A stretch of 64,000 nt of DNA from Oceanococcus sp. HetDA_MAG_MS8 (GTDB taxonomy: Bacteria > Pseudomonadota > Gammaproteobacteria > Nevskiales > Oceanococcaceae). Location of the stretch: the NCBI GenBank assembly GCA_019192445.1, contig JAHCMK010000002.1, forward strand, positions 62,001 through 126,000. Reading direction: 5' to 3'. Below the pieces are notes generated by a model. It did not search any database. It saw only the letters and a program-made list of their open reading frames with translations, and had not been told where the DNA came from. Positions 25,793 through 35,243 of the stretch are shown in pieces; position 1 is the stretch's first letter; each line of letters opens with the position of its first letter. The translations under genes were made by a program, and so were the position numbers.

Positions 25793-27684
25793 ACGATCTC
25801 CCGGTCTGGTTACAAGACTGGCTAGGCTGGATCGAACATAACCCAGAGGTCAGCCTACTGGTGCTGATGCTGGCGGCCGGGGTGGAAGGCCTGTTTCTCA
25901 TTGGCCTGATCATCCCCGGGTCGGTCCTTATGTTCAGCGCGGGAGTATTAGCGGCGCAGGGCTACCTGGACCCCGTCACCACCATTTCTGCAGCCTTCCT
26001 CGGTGCTTGGGTAGGCGATCTAGCCAGTTTTGCGCTGGGACGCCACTACCGACACCGGCTTCCAGAGCTGACGGGGCGCTGGGCTTTGCTGCCACGTGCA
26101 GAGGCGTTTTTTGCGCGCCATGGCATCCTCAGTGTGCTGCTTGGGCGCCTCATCGGCCCCTTACGGCCCTTCATCCCGGCGGTTGCAGGAGCTGCAGGCA
26201 TGCCCAGCCCGCGATACGGGGTCGTCGCCGCCCTGGCTTGCGCCCTGTGGGCACTCAGCTATGCCCTGCCCGGCATGTTAGTCGGCGCAACTCTGCTCGT
26301 GCTCGCCGACCTGCTGGGCCGGGTCAGCATATTAGTGGGGCTGGCTTTGGTCGCCGCCTATGTGCTCTACCGCTTGGTGGTGCTGCTCATAGCGCTGAGC
26401 CAGCATTATGCCGAGCCGCTGCTCTTGCGCCTTATAGACTGGTCGCATCGACATCGCCGCTTGGGCCGCCTCGGCCCTGCCCTGGCTGATCGCCAACAAC
26501 CAGAAACACCTGTTCTCCTCGCCTGCTGGCTACTCCTTGCCCTGGTCATGGTGGGCTTGGAGGGGTTACTGCGCTGGGGCCAGGCCGGCGTGAATGACTG
26601 GAATTACGTCGTGCTGGACACCCTGGCGGGCTTACGCAGTCCAGGTACCCAACTGCTTGCCCAGTGGCTGGGTGGCTTGATTGATGCTGGTTTGCTAGTG
26701 GCGGTGAGCGTCAGCATGAGCCTGGGGTTTTTTCTGAGCGGGCGCCTACGCGAGGCTGCGCATTGGTTGGCAGGGCTGAGTGGCAGCGCGCTACTGGGCT
26801 GGGTGCTGGGCCAGCTCAGCCCACAGCCCGTGTCCTTGTTGCAACAGAGCTTGCCCCTATGGCAATGGAGCTGGGGGATTGGCTTGGCTATGCTCAGCGC
26901 CGGATTGCTGGTGACTTACCGCCCACGCAGCTGGCGTCTTGCCTCCTACTGGCTGGTGGGCAGTGTGGTCCTGCTCAGCATGGCCGGCCTGTGGTTACTA
27001 GCAGACAGCTATCCGGACCGCAGCCTATTGCTGGCGATTATTGTGTTGCTGTGGACCAGCCTAGTCACACTCGGCTTTCGTCGCCACGCGCGGCGCCGCC
27101 GGGGTCCGGCCCCGCTGTGGCCCTTGGTGGTGGTGGTCGGCCTGAGCGTGCTGCTGTGGTGGCAGCCGCGCCCCATCACCAGCCCCATCGAGCCCTTGGC
27201 ACGACTGATTCATCAGCGCCCGGATCGGATTAACCTACTTTGGACTGGCCGCCCTGCTGCGGCGCTGCAAGCCGCACAGTGGCAGCAGCTGCCGCCATTT
27301 AGCTGGCAGGCACTCCGTGCATGGCTGCAGTCGCCGGCTCCGCAACCGCTGGTTCCAGCGCTATTGGACGGTCAGCCACCGGATCAAACCTGGCGTTATC
27401 ACAACCAAGTCCTGCGACTCTGGCGCGCTCAGCGCTGGGGTGGCAGCGAAGCCCAGGACCTCTGGGTGGGTCAACACGGACTGGTGGAGAATGTACATTT
27501 GTTGGGCCAAATGACCCTCCCGCGAACACGGCCCACGCAATGGACAGATGCCGTGTGGCACGCCAGCGCACTGCCCGCCTCGGCGTCCTTGCTGGCACCG
27601 CTGAGCCCGCAGCTGATTCAATTGGGCAGCTCAGAGATACAACGCTCCCTGGAACTACCTCAGACCAACACGCCTAAGCCCTGA
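25789..27684 (+). CDS. DedA-family membrane protein fused to LssY-like domain
   Basis: A 631-residue polytopic membrane protein in three blocks. Residues 1-200 are a DedA/SNARE-associated (VTT) domain: [52 protein letters not shown]. Residues about 225-430 have six to seven hydrophobic helices in the position of a PAP2 phosphatase, but no KxxxxxxRP, PSGH or SRxxxxxHxxxD motifs are visible. Residues about 480-620 resemble the LssY C-terminal domain ([19 protein letters not shown]). DedA proteins help envelope homeostasis and lipid scrambling. The start is GTG, overlapping hemL by four bases. Confidence 0.82.
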   Translation: MNDLPVWLQDWLGWIEHNPEVSLLVLMLAAGVEGLFLIGLIIPGSVLMFSAGVLAAQGYLDPVTTISAAFLGAWVGDLASFALGRHYRHRLPELTGRWALLPRAEAFFARHGILSVLLGRLIGPLRPFIPAVAGAAGMPSPRYGVVAALACALWALSYALPGMLVGATLLVLADLLGRVSILVGLALVAAYVLYRLVVLLIALSQHYAEPLLLRLIDWSHRHRRLGRLGPALADRQQPETPVLLACWLLLALVMVGLEGLLRWGQAGVNDWNYVVLDTLAGLRSPGTQLLAQWLGGLIDAGLLVAVSVSMSLGFFLSGRLREAAHWLAGLSGSALLGWVLGQLSPQPVSLLQQSLPLWQWSWGIGLAMLSAGLLVTYRPRSWRLASYWLVGSVVLLSMAGLWLLADSYPDRSLLLAIIVLLWTSLVTLGFRRHARRRRGPAPLWPLVVVVGLSVLLWWQPRPITSPIEPLARLIHQRPDRINLLWTGRPAAALQAAQWQQLPPFSWQALRAWLQSPAPQPLVPALLDGQPPDQTWRYHNQVLRLWRAQRWGGSEAQDLWVGQHGLVENVHLLGQMTLPRTRPTQWTDAVWHASALPASASLLAPLSPQLIQLGSSEIQRSLELPQTNTPKP

Positions 27685-27976
27685 GGGCCAATGGCACCCA
27701 GAGGAATAGAGCCGTTTTTGGCCTGCGGCGCGGCGCGAGCGTGTCAAAGCGGAGGTTTGGCAGCGTGCAAAGGCTAGCCCCGGCCTAGCGGCCCACAAGA
27801 CCCAGTCAAAAGGGCCCAGTCCAAGCGCTTTGCAGCATAGTGGTGTCCTGGCCTGGGTCATAAGCAATAGCGCGCTTGCAGTCGACAACAAGGTTGCCCC
27901 CCTGTTCCAGCAGCTGGTTAAAACACGCAGCCACAGGCGGGCTAGAATGACGCGCCGTCCGCAAACCCAGAATCTC

Positions 27977-28921
27977 ATGAGTGCCGACTCCTCCAGCAGC
28001 TTTGTCAGCCGTATGCGCGCCAAGATCAACCGTGGTGACTCATGGTTGACCTACGACCTGGGCAACCTGCTACCGGGTCAACAGCTGGACGAAAACGCGC
28101 TAGAAGAATTCGAGGATTTACTACTCAGCGCTGACCTGGGCGTTGATGTCAGTCAAACCATCAGTGAAACCCTGCGCGCCGAGGTGAATGCCGGCCGCGT
28201 CAAGCGCGTGGACCAGCTTCAAAAGTTGCTACGCAAAACCTTGATTGACCTGCTCAAGCCCTGCGAGGAGCCGCTGGTCATCCATGACTTTATTAAGCCC
28301 TTTGTGCTCATGGGGGTCGGCGTCAATGGCGTTGGCAAGACCACAACATTGGGCAAGATTGCCGCGCAACTCGCCCAGCAAGGCCGCGAAGTGATGCTGG
28401 CCGCCGGCGACACTTATCGTGCAGGTGCGGTCAAGCAACTGGGGCAATGGGCCGAACGCGGCGGCGTAGCCCTGATGGAGCAAGGCCAAAACGCGGATCC
28501 CGCCAGCGTGATTTTTGATGCTTTTTCCGCAGCGAAGGCGCGCGGAGTCGATGTGTTGCTGGCGGATACTGCCGGTCGCTTACATACCCAAGGCGGGCTG
28601 ATGGATGAGCTGCGCAAAATTAAACGGGTACTGCAGAAACAAGAAGCCTACGCCCCTCATGAAGTGCTGTTGGTGGTGGACGCCACCAGTGGCCACAATG
28701 CTCTACAGCAAGCCATACAGTTCCATGAGGCCGTGGGCTTAACCGGACTGGCCATTACCAAACTGGACGGAACGGCGCGTGGGGGGACGGTGTTCGCCAT
28801 CGCCAAGCGCTTGGGCTTGCCCATCCGCTTTATCGGGGTGGGCGAACAGCTAGACGATCTCGGGCCTTTTCAAGCCGAGGCCTTTGTAGACGCGTTGCTC
28901 AGCGGCAATACCCCCAGCTGA
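27977..28921 (+). CDS. ftsY: Signal recognition particle receptor FtsY
   Basis: An SRP-GTPase that docks SRP-ribosome complexes at the inner membrane. 314 residues from the ATG at 27977. G1 is GVNGVGKTTTLGKIA, G3 DTAGRLHTQGGLMDEL, G4 ITKLDGTARGG and the closing loop is IGVGEQLDDLGPF. The long acidic N-terminal A domain of E. coli FtsY is absent; only the N and G domains remain, which is common in many bacteria. In-frame ATGs at 27947 and 27830 are possible but add low-complexity residues. It opens the ftsY-ftsE-ftsX block, with ftsE four bases downstream. Confidence 0.95.
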   Translation: MSADSSSSFVSRMRAKINRGDSWLTYDLGNLLPGQQLDENALEEFEDLLLSADLGVDVSQTISETLRAEVNAGRVKRVDQLQKLLRKTLIDLLKPCEEPLVIHDFIKPFVLMGVGVNGVGKTTTLGKIAAQLAQQGREVMLAAGDTYRAGAVKQLGQWAERGGVALMEQGQNADPASVIFDAFSAAKARGVDVLLADTAGRLHTQGGLMDELRKIKRVLQKQEAYAPHEVLLVVDATSGHNALQQAIQFHEAVGLTGLAITKLDGTARGGTVFAIAKRLGLPIRFIGVGEQLDDLGPFQAEAFVDALLSGNTPS

Positions 28922-28925
28922 GCGC

Positions 28926-29603
28926 ATGCCCGAGCTGCTCAGGATTCATAACCTACACAAGCGCTTTCCGCCCGGAGAGCGGGTGTTTCATGGTGCGCAA
29001 GCACAATTGGCCGAAGGCGAGTTTGTCTGGCTGACCGGGCCTTCTGGCGCCGGGAAAAGCACCCTGCTGAATATGATTGCCGGTGTGGAAACACCATCGC
29101 AGGGACACATCTTGGTGCAAGGCCAAGACATCACCAAGCTTAGCCGCCGCCAGCTGCTCGCTTACCGGCAACACCTGGGGCTCATTTTCCAAGACCCCAT
29201 GTTGCTTCCAGACCGCGACGTGTATCACAACATCGCCCTGAGCCTGGAAATCCGAGGCCGCATGCCGGCGGCGGAGCAAAAGCGCCGCGTTGATCGCGCC
29301 TTGGCGCATGTGGGCTTAAGTGGGCGCGGCCGGTCCATGCCCGCCCATTTGTCCGGCGGTGAGGCCGCCAGGGTCGCCATTGCCCGGGCCTTGGTAGCTG
29401 GGCCCCGTCTGGTATTGGCTGATGAGCCCACGGGGAACCTCGATGCGGCGCTGGCGAGAGACATTTTGCAGCTATTTGTGGCCATCAATGAGCTGGGGGT
29501 GAGCTTGGTCGTCGCCAGTCACGACGAAAACCTCATTGCCGAGTACCCCGCCACACGCTGGCGGATTCATGAGCACCAGCTACAGGTGGGGCCCAGCACA
29601 TGA
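28926..29603 (+). CDS. ftsE: Cell division ATP-binding protein FtsE
   Basis: The ATPase of the FtsEX complex, which couples the divisome to peptidoglycan hydrolase activation. 225 residues. Walker A is GPSGAGKSTLL, the ABC signature is LSGGEAARVAIARAL (standard LSGGQ has E here, as usual for FtsE), and Walker B is LVLADEPTGNLD. The Q-loop lies in LGLIFQDPMLLPDR. It overlaps ftsX by four bases. The sequence is regular for the family. Confidence 0.95.
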   Translation: MPELLRIHNLHKRFPPGERVFHGAQAQLAEGEFVWLTGPSGAGKSTLLNMIAGVETPSQGHILVQGQDITKLSRRQLLAYRQHLGLIFQDPMLLPDRDVYHNIALSLEIRGRMPAAEQKRRVDRALAHVGLSGRGRSMPAHLSGGEAARVAIARALVAGPRLVLADEPTGNLDAALARDILQLFVAINELGVSLVVASHDENLIAEYPATRWRIHEHQLQVGPST

Positions 29604-30460
29604 ACTGGCGGGCGGCACTGCAGCGCCAGGATGCAGCCGAGCTCATTAGCATTGTGGTGATGGCCTGCGCTGTTGCGCTACCGGCCTTGCTATGGCAGTT
29701 GCAGCACGCTCTTAGTCAGAGCCTGGAGCAGCGCGCCAGTGGTGCAGTCGTGCTGTTTTTGACAGCAGACGCCGTGGGTAGTCCAAAGCTAGTCAAGGAT
29801 TTGGAAGAACATCCCCTGGTGGCGCAGGTCCAGGCGCTGAGCGCCCAGCAGGCCGCCGCTTCTTTTGCGGATTTCTTGGGCCTCAGCGCCCAGGAACGGC
29901 GAGAACTTCCCGAGCAACTCGTGCCAGCTACGGTGTCGCTGCGCCTGCAGCCGCAGGCTGACCCAGATGCGGTGGAGCAAGCTATACAGGCCTGGCAAAG
30001 TCGCCCAGCTGTACAAAGCCTGTGGTGGGATCGTGCCAGCCTAGAGCGCGGTCAACAGCTGTACTTCAGTTTGCGTAACTTAGGCCGTGGCCTCACTTTG
30101 GTATTGCTGCTGGCAGGCGTGGGTATCGTTGCCGCCGATGTCAGTGCACGCCTGGCGCGTAGCGCTCAGCAAGTAGAGGTTCAGACGCTGTTAGGCGCCA
30201 GCGATGAATTCATCTTACGTCCTTATCTCAGCCGGGCGATGCTACTGGGCGGCATCGCAGGCGGCGTGAGCCTGGTGCTGCTCGGGCTTGGCATTGCCGG
30301 CCTGCAGGGAGTGCTCCAGGAGCTGTCGCAGAGCTGGGGCCAAACGGTGCAATTGCACTACCCATCCCCGTCCAGCAGCGTGCTTCTTCTGCTGGCTCCA
30401 GCGGTACTGTCTGCGCTCACCACGGTCGGGGTGGTACTCAGCCGCTTACAGAGCCGCTGA
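29600..30460 (+). CDS. ftsX: Cell division protein FtsX
   Basis: The membrane partner of FtsE. 286 residues with one N-terminal helix (about 18-38), a periplasmic loop of about 120 residues, and three C-terminal helices (about 160-185, 205-235, 255-280). The loop contacts murein-hydrolase activators. VQTLLGASDEFILRPYLSRAMLLGG is the cytoplasmic coupling segment in FtsX. It ends the ftsYEX block and is followed after about 330 bases by rpoH, the order found across gammaproteobacteria. The length and topology are typical. Confidence 0.93.
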   Translation: MNWRAALQRQDAAELISIVVMACAVALPALLWQLQHALSQSLEQRASGAVVLFLTADAVGSPKLVKDLEEHPLVAQVQALSAQQAAASFADFLGLSAQERRELPEQLVPATVSLRLQPQADPDAVEQAIQAWQSRPAVQSLWWDRASLERGQQLYFSLRNLGRGLTLVLLLAGVGIVAADVSARLARSAQQVEVQTLLGASDEFILRPYLSRAMLLGGIAGGVSLVLLGLGIAGLQGVLQELSQSWGQTVQLHYPSPSSSVLLLLAPAVLSALTTVGVVLSRLQSR

Positions 30461-30738
30461 TGTTTGAGCTACCGTGCTGATTGAGGTCTGCCCTTGCGTC
30501 GGCGTGAGCCACGCCGTGCACATCCCAGCAGACCAAGTTCAGCGGCTCGCCGCGCGAAGTTAGCGCGTCAGCATCCGCTTTAACCACTGCGCAGCCGCTG
30601 GGTGCTAAGCCCTGTCTGCGCGGACCAGGACTGCCCCACCCATTCCCAACAAAACGCTGAATAGCCCCGCCATATGGAGCTTTGAACATCGTTTCATCCG
30701 GGGAACTTTCCCGCATGTCGGCGCTCCAATGATCAGTT

Positions 30739-30765
30739 TTGGCACTCTCGGCCTGAGAGTGCTAA
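30739..30765. promoter_or_regulatory. CIRCE operator (HrcA-binding site) upstream of rpoH
   Basis: The sequence reads TTGGCACTC, nine bases, GAGTGCTAA. The consensus CIRCE element bound by the HrcA repressor is TTAGCACTC-N9-GAGTGCTAA, so 17 of 18 arm bases match and the right half is perfect. It lies 26 bases before the rpoH start codon. HrcA binding is inferred from the motif; the hrcA gene is not in this window. Confidence 0.88.
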
Positions 30766-30768
30766 ATT
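30739..30768 (+). promoter_or_regulatory. Sigma-70-type promoter overlapping the CIRCE element
   Basis: TTGGCA (30739-30744) as the -35 hexamer and TAAATT (30763-30768) as the -10 hexamer are 18 bases apart. Both hexamers fall within or at the edge of the CIRCE arms, so a bound repressor would block polymerase. Hexamer matches are partial (TTGACA/TATAAT consensus). Confidence 0.55.
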
Positions 30769-30790
30769 ACCGTTCATGGGAGATTCCACG

Positions 30791-31672
30791 ATGACAAATA
30801 CGCTCGCTGTGTACTCCAAGCAAGCCATGCCAGTGCCGCTGACCGGCAGTCTGGACGCCTACATTAGTTCGGTGAACCAAATCCCTGTGTTGGATGTGGA
30901 CACCGAGCAAGCCCTTGCGCACAACCTGCAGGACAATGACGACCTGCAAGCGGCGCAGGCCCTGATTTTGTCCAATCTGCGCCATGTGGTGCACATTGCA
31001 CGCGGTTATATGGGCTATGGCTTGCCGCTGGCTGACCTGATCCAAGAAGGCAATATTGGCCTGATGAAGGCCGTGAAGCGCTTCGATCCAGAAGTGGGTG
31101 TGCGCCTGATTTCCTTTGCTGTGCATTGGATTAAGGCGGAAATACACGAGTACATCCTGCGCAACTGGCGCATCGTTAAGATTGCGACCACCAAGGCGCA
31201 GCGCAAACTGTTCTTCAACCTCCGCAGTAAGAAGAAACGCTTGGGTTGGATGAATAAGGCCGAAGTCGAGGCGGTTGCGGCAGACCTGAATGTGAAGCCT
31301 GAGACCGTGCTGCAAATGGAACGGCGCTTATCCGGCCAAGACCTGGATTTCAGCAGTCTGGGTGGTAGCGGCGACTCCGAAGATGCACCGTATGCTCCAG
31401 AGGAATATTTAGCCGCTGAGGATCAAGATCCGGCCCCCGCTCTAGAATCAGCGGAGTGGGAAGACCAGCAAATGGCCACACTCAGCAGCGCTGTGCAAGC
31501 CTTGGATGCGCGCTCGCAAGACATTATTCGTCGCCGCTGGATGTACGCCGAGCAAAAAACTGGGCTGCAGGAACTTGCAGACGAGTATGGAGTATCCGCG
31601 GAGCGCATCCGGCAGATTGAGTCGGCTGCGATGAAGAAGATCCGCAAAGCCTTGGAAGACGTTCAGGGCTAA
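30791..31672 (+). CDS. rpoH: Heat-shock sigma factor RpoH (sigma-32)
   Basis: The alternative sigma factor that directs transcription of heat-shock genes. 293 residues from the ATG at 30791. The RpoH box QRKLFFNLR in region 2.4-3 is diagnostic. [22 protein letters not shown] is region 2.1-2.2, [18 protein letters not shown] region 2.3-2.4, and [21 protein letters not shown] is the region 4.2 helix-turn-helix. GGGAGA about eight bases upstream favours this ATG over one five codons earlier. It has its own CIRCE-controlled promoter and a strong terminator, so it is a single-gene unit after ftsX. Confidence 0.97.
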   Translation: MTNTLAVYSKQAMPVPLTGSLDAYISSVNQIPVLDVDTEQALAHNLQDNDDLQAAQALILSNLRHVVHIARGYMGYGLPLADLIQEGNIGLMKAVKRFDPEVGVRLISFAVHWIKAEIHEYILRNWRIVKIATTKAQRKLFFNLRSKKKRLGWMNKAEVEAVAADLNVKPETVLQMERRLSGQDLDFSSLGGSGDSEDAPYAPEEYLAAEDQDPAPALESAEWEDQQMATLSSAVQALDARSQDIIRRRWMYAEQKTGLQELADEYGVSAERIRQIESAAMKKIRKALEDVQG

Positions 31673-31692
31673 GCCGCACCCCTACTGAAAAA

Positions 31693-31717
31693 GGCGACCC
31701 TCGGGTCGCCTTTTTTT
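31693..31717 (+). terminator. Rho-independent terminator of rpoH
   Basis: An 8-bp stem GGCGACCC/GGGTCGCC (31693-31700 and 31703-31710) with a two-base loop is followed by seven T's. It lies about 20 bases after the rpoH stop. The A-run on the other side is short. Confidence 0.9.
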
Positions 31718-31972
31718 GTGGTCCTTCACAGCCTAGTGTCACTGAACAGAATGGGGGGCCGAACCTGCCACCATCTGGTCTACGCCACCCACCCTTGCCC
31801 AGAGCCAGACGTCACATGCTAACCAGCCCAGGTTTGGCGGGGAAAAAGTGGCGTCCAAGCCACCGGACAAAGACATGTCGTCTGGTCCCGCTGCTTCAGT
31901 ATCGAGGGCGACCGCATCTGGCTCCAAGAACCACGCCCTCAACACACCGCAGAGAGGGCCGCACTCGGGGAA
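31718..31972 (+). other. Spacer between rpoH and ctaB
   Basis: 255 bases between the rpoH terminator and the 3' end of ctaB. No gene, repeat or regulatory motif was recognised; the short frames present lack coding character. Confidence 0.5.
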
Positions 31973-32863
31973 TTAGATCAAATAGTGGTCCAACAAAAGG
32001 GCGGCAAAAATGAGCATTAAGTAAACGATGCTGTAGCTAAACAGCCAGCCTGGCAGCGCTTTGGTCGGCCGCCGATAGAGCAGCCAGGTCTTGTACAAAT
32101 ACACTCCGCCCAGTGGCAGGGCTCCCATCGCGTAGAGCCAATGACTCATACCGATGGCCAAAGGTAGCAAGGTAATGGCAAAGAGCACCGCTGTGTAAAG
32201 CAGGATATGCAAGCGCGTAAAGTGCGCGCCATGAGTGACCGGCAGCATGGGAATTCCAGCTGCGGCGTATTCTTTTTCACGGTCCAAAGCCAGCGCCCAA
32301 AAGTGCGGCGGCGTCCAAGCGAAGATAATCAAAAACAGGATGAGCGCTTCGGGGTCCACCTGCCCGGTCACGGCCACCCAGCCCAGCAGGGGTGGTGCAG
32401 CACCTGCAGCACCTCCAATCACAATATTCTGCGGCGTGGCCCGCTTCAGGAATACGGTATAGATAAGCGCGTAGCCCACCAACGAGGCCAAGGTGAGCCA
32501 CATGGTTAAGGTGTTGGTCGTGGCAAATAGCACCCATGCTCCCAGCACACACAGCACGGCTGCAAAGCCCAGCGCGCGCGCAGTAGTGACCGTGCCGGTC
32601 GGCAATGGCCGACGCCGCGTGCGGGCCATGCGCGCATCGATTTCCCGGTCCGCCCACTGGTTAACCACCGCAGCAGCAGCAGAACACAACCAAATGCCCA
32701 AGCTGGCACCCAGCAGCACCTGCACATCCACGACCCCGGGTGTGGCCAGGAAGATGCCGATTAGAGCCGTGAAGACCAACAGCATCACCACCCGCGGTTT
32801 GGTGAGCTCCCAATATTCACGGACTTGAGCAAAAGGTTCGGTGGCACGCATGGTGTCAAGCAT
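31973..32863 (-). CDS. ctaB: Protoheme IX farnesyltransferase (heme O synthase)
   Basis: A UbiA-superfamily membrane enzyme that adds a farnesyl group to heme B, giving heme O for heme-copper oxidases (also called CyoE). 296 residues with about nine helices. The first aspartate-rich motif is NQWADREIDARMARTRRRPLP, and the second lies in AVTGQVDPEALI. YWELTKPRVVMLLVFTALIG is the typical N-terminus. The gene overlaps the ctaA stop by eight bases, so heme O and heme A synthesis are coupled. An alternative ATG lies at 32851. Confidence 0.96.
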   Translation of the reverse strand: MLDTMRATEPFAQVREYWELTKPRVVMLLVFTALIGIFLATPGVVDVQVLLGASLGIWLCSAAAAVVNQWADREIDARMARTRRRPLPTGTVTTARALGFAAVLCVLGAWVLFATTNTLTMWLTLASLVGYALIYTVFLKRATPQNIVIGGAAGAAPPLLGWVAVTGQVDPEALILFLIIFAWTPPHFWALALDREKEYAAAGIPMLPVTHGAHFTRLHILLYTAVLFAITLLPLAIGMSHWLYAMGALPLGGVYLYKTWLLYRRPTKALPGWLFSYSIVYLMLIFAALLLDHYLI

Positions 32864-33845
32864 TCGGCAAAGGCCTCAATCTAGAGTTCAGCGCAGCCAG
32901 GAACATCACCAACGCGGCTGCGCCTGCATTGTGCGCCGTGGCCAGCCACAAGGGCAGACCAAAGAGCACCGTGGTGATCCCAATGGTGAGTTGTGCGGTG
33001 AGGAGAATGGCCAGACCGCCCGCCCAGTTGCGCAGCCCCTCGCTGCGCCACAAGCGCCAAATCAGCCCTCCGAGTATCAGCGTAATGACGACCGCGCCGA
33101 GCCGGTGGGTGAGGTGTATGGCCGTGCGCGCTGGAGATTCCAACACGCCGTACTCGTAATTTTGATCTAATCCGCGCCACAACACAAAGGCTTCGGCGAA
33201 ATCCGCCTCCGGCCACCAAGATTGATGGCAAGTTGGGAAGTCCGGACACGCCAAGGCCGCGTAGTTACTGCTGGTCCATCCACCCAGATAAATTTGGGCC
33301 ATTAAAGCCAGCAAGGCAAAGGCAGCAAAACCAGCGGGGCCAAGCTTGAGCGCTGGCCCGGCACTGGGCTGGCGGCGCGCTGCGTAGCGCACATTGAGCC
33401 AAGTCAAAAGACCGAGGGTTGTCATTCCGCCCAACAAATGACCACTGACTGCCAGGGGTTTTAATTGCCAGGTGACCGTCCACGCCCCCAGCAAGCCCTG
33501 GAAGCACACCAAGCCCAACAAGCCGAGCAAAAATCCTCGAGGGGCCATACGCTGACGCCAGCCCAGTGCGAGCAGCAAAACAATGCCCAGGCCCACGCCG
33601 CTGGCGAAATAACGGTGAATCATCTCGCGCCAGGCCTTGCCCGTCTCCAGCGGCCGCTCGGGGTAGGCGGCATTCGCGGCCGCCGCATCTTCTGGCACCA
33701 GAATTTGACCGTAACAGCCAGGCCAATCCGGGCAACCCAGTCCGGCATCCGTCAGTCGCACGTAGGCGCCTAAAACCACCACACCCGCGCACAACAACCA
33801 GGTGGCTCGGGCAATCACACGAAAAGCATTGGAGGGAGGAGTCAT
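32856..33845 (-). CDS. ctaA: Heme A synthase
   Basis: A membrane monooxygenase (Cox15/CtaA) that converts heme O to heme A for the aa3 oxidase. 329 residues, about eight helices. VRLTDAGLGCPDWPGCYG carries the conserved Cys pair after helix 1, EMIHRYFASGVG the first heme-ligand histidine, and AIHLTHRLGAVVI another. The order SURF1, SCO-like protein, ctaA, ctaB runs on the minus strand. 73 bases separate it from the SCO-like gene. Confidence 0.96.
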   Translation of the reverse strand: MTPPSNAFRVIARATWLLCAGVVVLGAYVRLTDAGLGCPDWPGCYGQILVPEDAAAANAAYPERPLETGKAWREMIHRYFASGVGLGIVLLLALGWRQRMAPRGFLLGLLGLVCFQGLLGAWTVTWQLKPLAVSGHLLGGMTTLGLLTWLNVRYAARRQPSAGPALKLGPAGFAAFALLALMAQIYLGGWTSSNYAALACPDFPTCHQSWWPEADFAEAFVLWRGLDQNYEYGVLESPARTAIHLTHRLGAVVITLILGGLIWRLWRSEGLRNWAGGLAILLTAQLTIGITTVLFGLPLWLATAHNAGAAALVMFLAALNSRLRPLPNA

Positions 33846-33918
33846 TCGGCGGAAAGTCCTTCAGTGATTGAAGACAAATGGGGAATTGATGAGATCGATG
33901 AGGCGCAGACCAGCGGCA

Positions 33919-34533
33919 CTAGCCAATGTTGGAGAGCTTGAGCAGACGCTTGAGGTCGTCATACAGGCCACGTAAGTCCACCTTTTGCGGCGAGTAACGC
34001 ATGACAGCGTTGCCCAGCGGGTCAATGATGGTGACGGTCAGAGGGTCATCGCCTTGCAGGCGCTGGCGAAGCTGCGCGTGTTGGGAGGCCGACAACACCG
34101 CATATTCCAACAGAGGATGCTCTTGCTCAAGCCGGGACTTAAGAGCCCGGGCACTGCCTGCATCGGGTAACACCACGAGACGCTGCACACGGCTACGTTT
34201 GCGGTGTAGGGACTTACGCAATTGGCGGATGTCTATGAGACGACTCTCACAAGCCTGGTCACATTCAGACGGGAGCACTTGCAACAGTGTCCATTTTTCA
34301 TTCCATGGGTCGGCCAAAACCTGTCCTTGAAGGTCTTGCAGCGGCAGATCCACCGGAGCGATTGGCAGCAGCATCTCACCGTTGTTGGTCTGCCCATGAG
34401 GGCGCCATTCCTCCGGACCAAAGTACAACAGCCAGGCCAAGAAGAAGGGGGTGAAAAAGATGGCGGCAATGAGCAAAAATCGACGTCGGCCTCGGGGCTG
34501 AGGCGGCGCAGAGCTTGAGGTGGTCGAGGTCAT
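33919..34533 (-). CDS. SCO-like/thioredoxin-fold cytochrome oxidase assembly protein
   Basis: A membrane-anchored protein of 204 residues within the oxidase assembly block. One transmembrane helix (about 19-38, FLLIAAIFFTPFFLAWLLYF) leads to a periplasmic domain. LPSECDQACESRL is a CxxxC motif in the place of the copper-binding cysteines of SCO1/SenC, and the order of elements around it (WTLLQVLP before, RLVVLP after) looks like a thioredoxin fold. The conserved distal histidine of SCO proteins was not pinned down. It overlaps the SURF1 stop by four bases. A copper or redox role in CuA assembly is inferred. Confidence 0.75.
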   Translation of the reverse strand: MTSTTSSSAPPQPRGRRRFLLIAAIFFTPFFLAWLLYFGPEEWRPHGQTNNGEMLLPIAPVDLPLQDLQGQVLADPWNEKWTLLQVLPSECDQACESRLIDIRQLRKSLHRKRSRVQRLVVLPDAGSARALKSRLEQEHPLLEYAVLSASQHAQLRQRLQGDDPLTVTIIDPLGNAVMRYSPQKVDLRGLYDDLKRLLKLSNIG

Positions 34534-35243
34534 TGATCATCTCCGGAGCTGCGCCGGTTGAAGCGCAGAAAAATAAACAACAAGGTCAGTGCCAGGGCCG
34601 CCCACTGCACGCTATAGCCATAGTGGCGTTCTGGGGGGATTTCAAAACGCGCCCAGCGACGTGAATAAGCTCCTGGCAACTCAGGATCCATCAGCAGCAG
34701 TGCTGGCCAAATCGAATGACCCAGGCTGCATTCCAATAACTCTTGATCGGGGTAGTTCAGACGCGGCAGAGGGGCATCAGAGCATGTCTGCTGGGTCACC
34801 AAACCTGCTTTTGGCAGGTCCCGCAGGACTCCGCTTGGCACATTTGCTTGCGGGGCAAGAATGTCTGGAGACTCGCTGCGATTTAGCGGAGCGGCCAACC
34901 ATCCACGGTTAACCAGCAGCCAACTCCCATCATCGAGCTGGAAGGGAGTCAGTAGGTGCACACCAGGGCGACCATCTTGGGTTTGATTGTCGAGCAGGAT
35001 ATGCCGCGACCCCCATTGCCCCTGCAACTGCAAACGCTGGCCATAAGGCAGCACGTCTGGCCGTTTTGCCGTAGTCTGAGGTGCCGCGAGTGCGACCTGT
35101 GCGCGCTCGTTCTCAATGGCTGCTTTGTCCTGACCCCGCTGGTACTGCCACAGGCTCAAGCGCGCGCACAGGGCAATGCCTAGTAGGCTGATCAAGGCTA
35201 CTAGGGGGTGCGGCCGCCATGTTGTCCTAAAGGTATTGAACAT
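34530..35243 (-). CDS. SURF1-family cytochrome oxidase assembly protein
   Basis: A SURF1/Shy1-type factor that helps insert heme A into subunit I. 237 residues with a helix at about 14-30 and another at about 212-230, which is the family topology. LSLWQYQRGQDKAA after the first helix, LLDNQTQDGRPGVHLLTPFQ and NRGWLAAPLNRSE are SURF1 blocks. HYGYSVQWAALALTLLFIF forms the second helix. Its ATG abuts the start of the divergent DUF2909 gene in the palindrome CATATG, which leaves no promoter space between them. Confidence 0.92.
   Translation of the reverse strand: MFNTFRTTWRPHPLVALISLLGIALCARLSLWQYQRGQDKAAIENERAQVALAAPQTTAKRPDVLPYGQRLQLQGQWGSRHILLDNQTQDGRPGVHLLTPFQLDDGSWLLVNRGWLAAPLNRSESPDILAPQANVPSGVLRDLPKAGLVTQQTCSDAPLPRLNYPDQELLECSLGHSIWPALLLMDPELPGAYSRRWARFEIPPERHYGYSVQWAALALTLLFIFLRFNRRSSGDDQ

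Larger units (their letters stand above)
30461..30790 (+). other. Intergenic region between ftsX and rpoH
   Basis: 330 bases. The first 270 hold no recognisable gene or repeat; the last 60 hold the CIRCE-type operator and promoter of rpoH, annotated separately. GGGAGA at 30778-30783 is the ribosome site of rpoH. Confidence 0.6.

Noticed and set aside
30740-30756. Sigma-54 promoter at TGGCAC upstream of rpoH
   Set aside because: The required GC dinucleotide with TTGC about 12 bases downstream is absent; the palindrome fits CIRCE much better.
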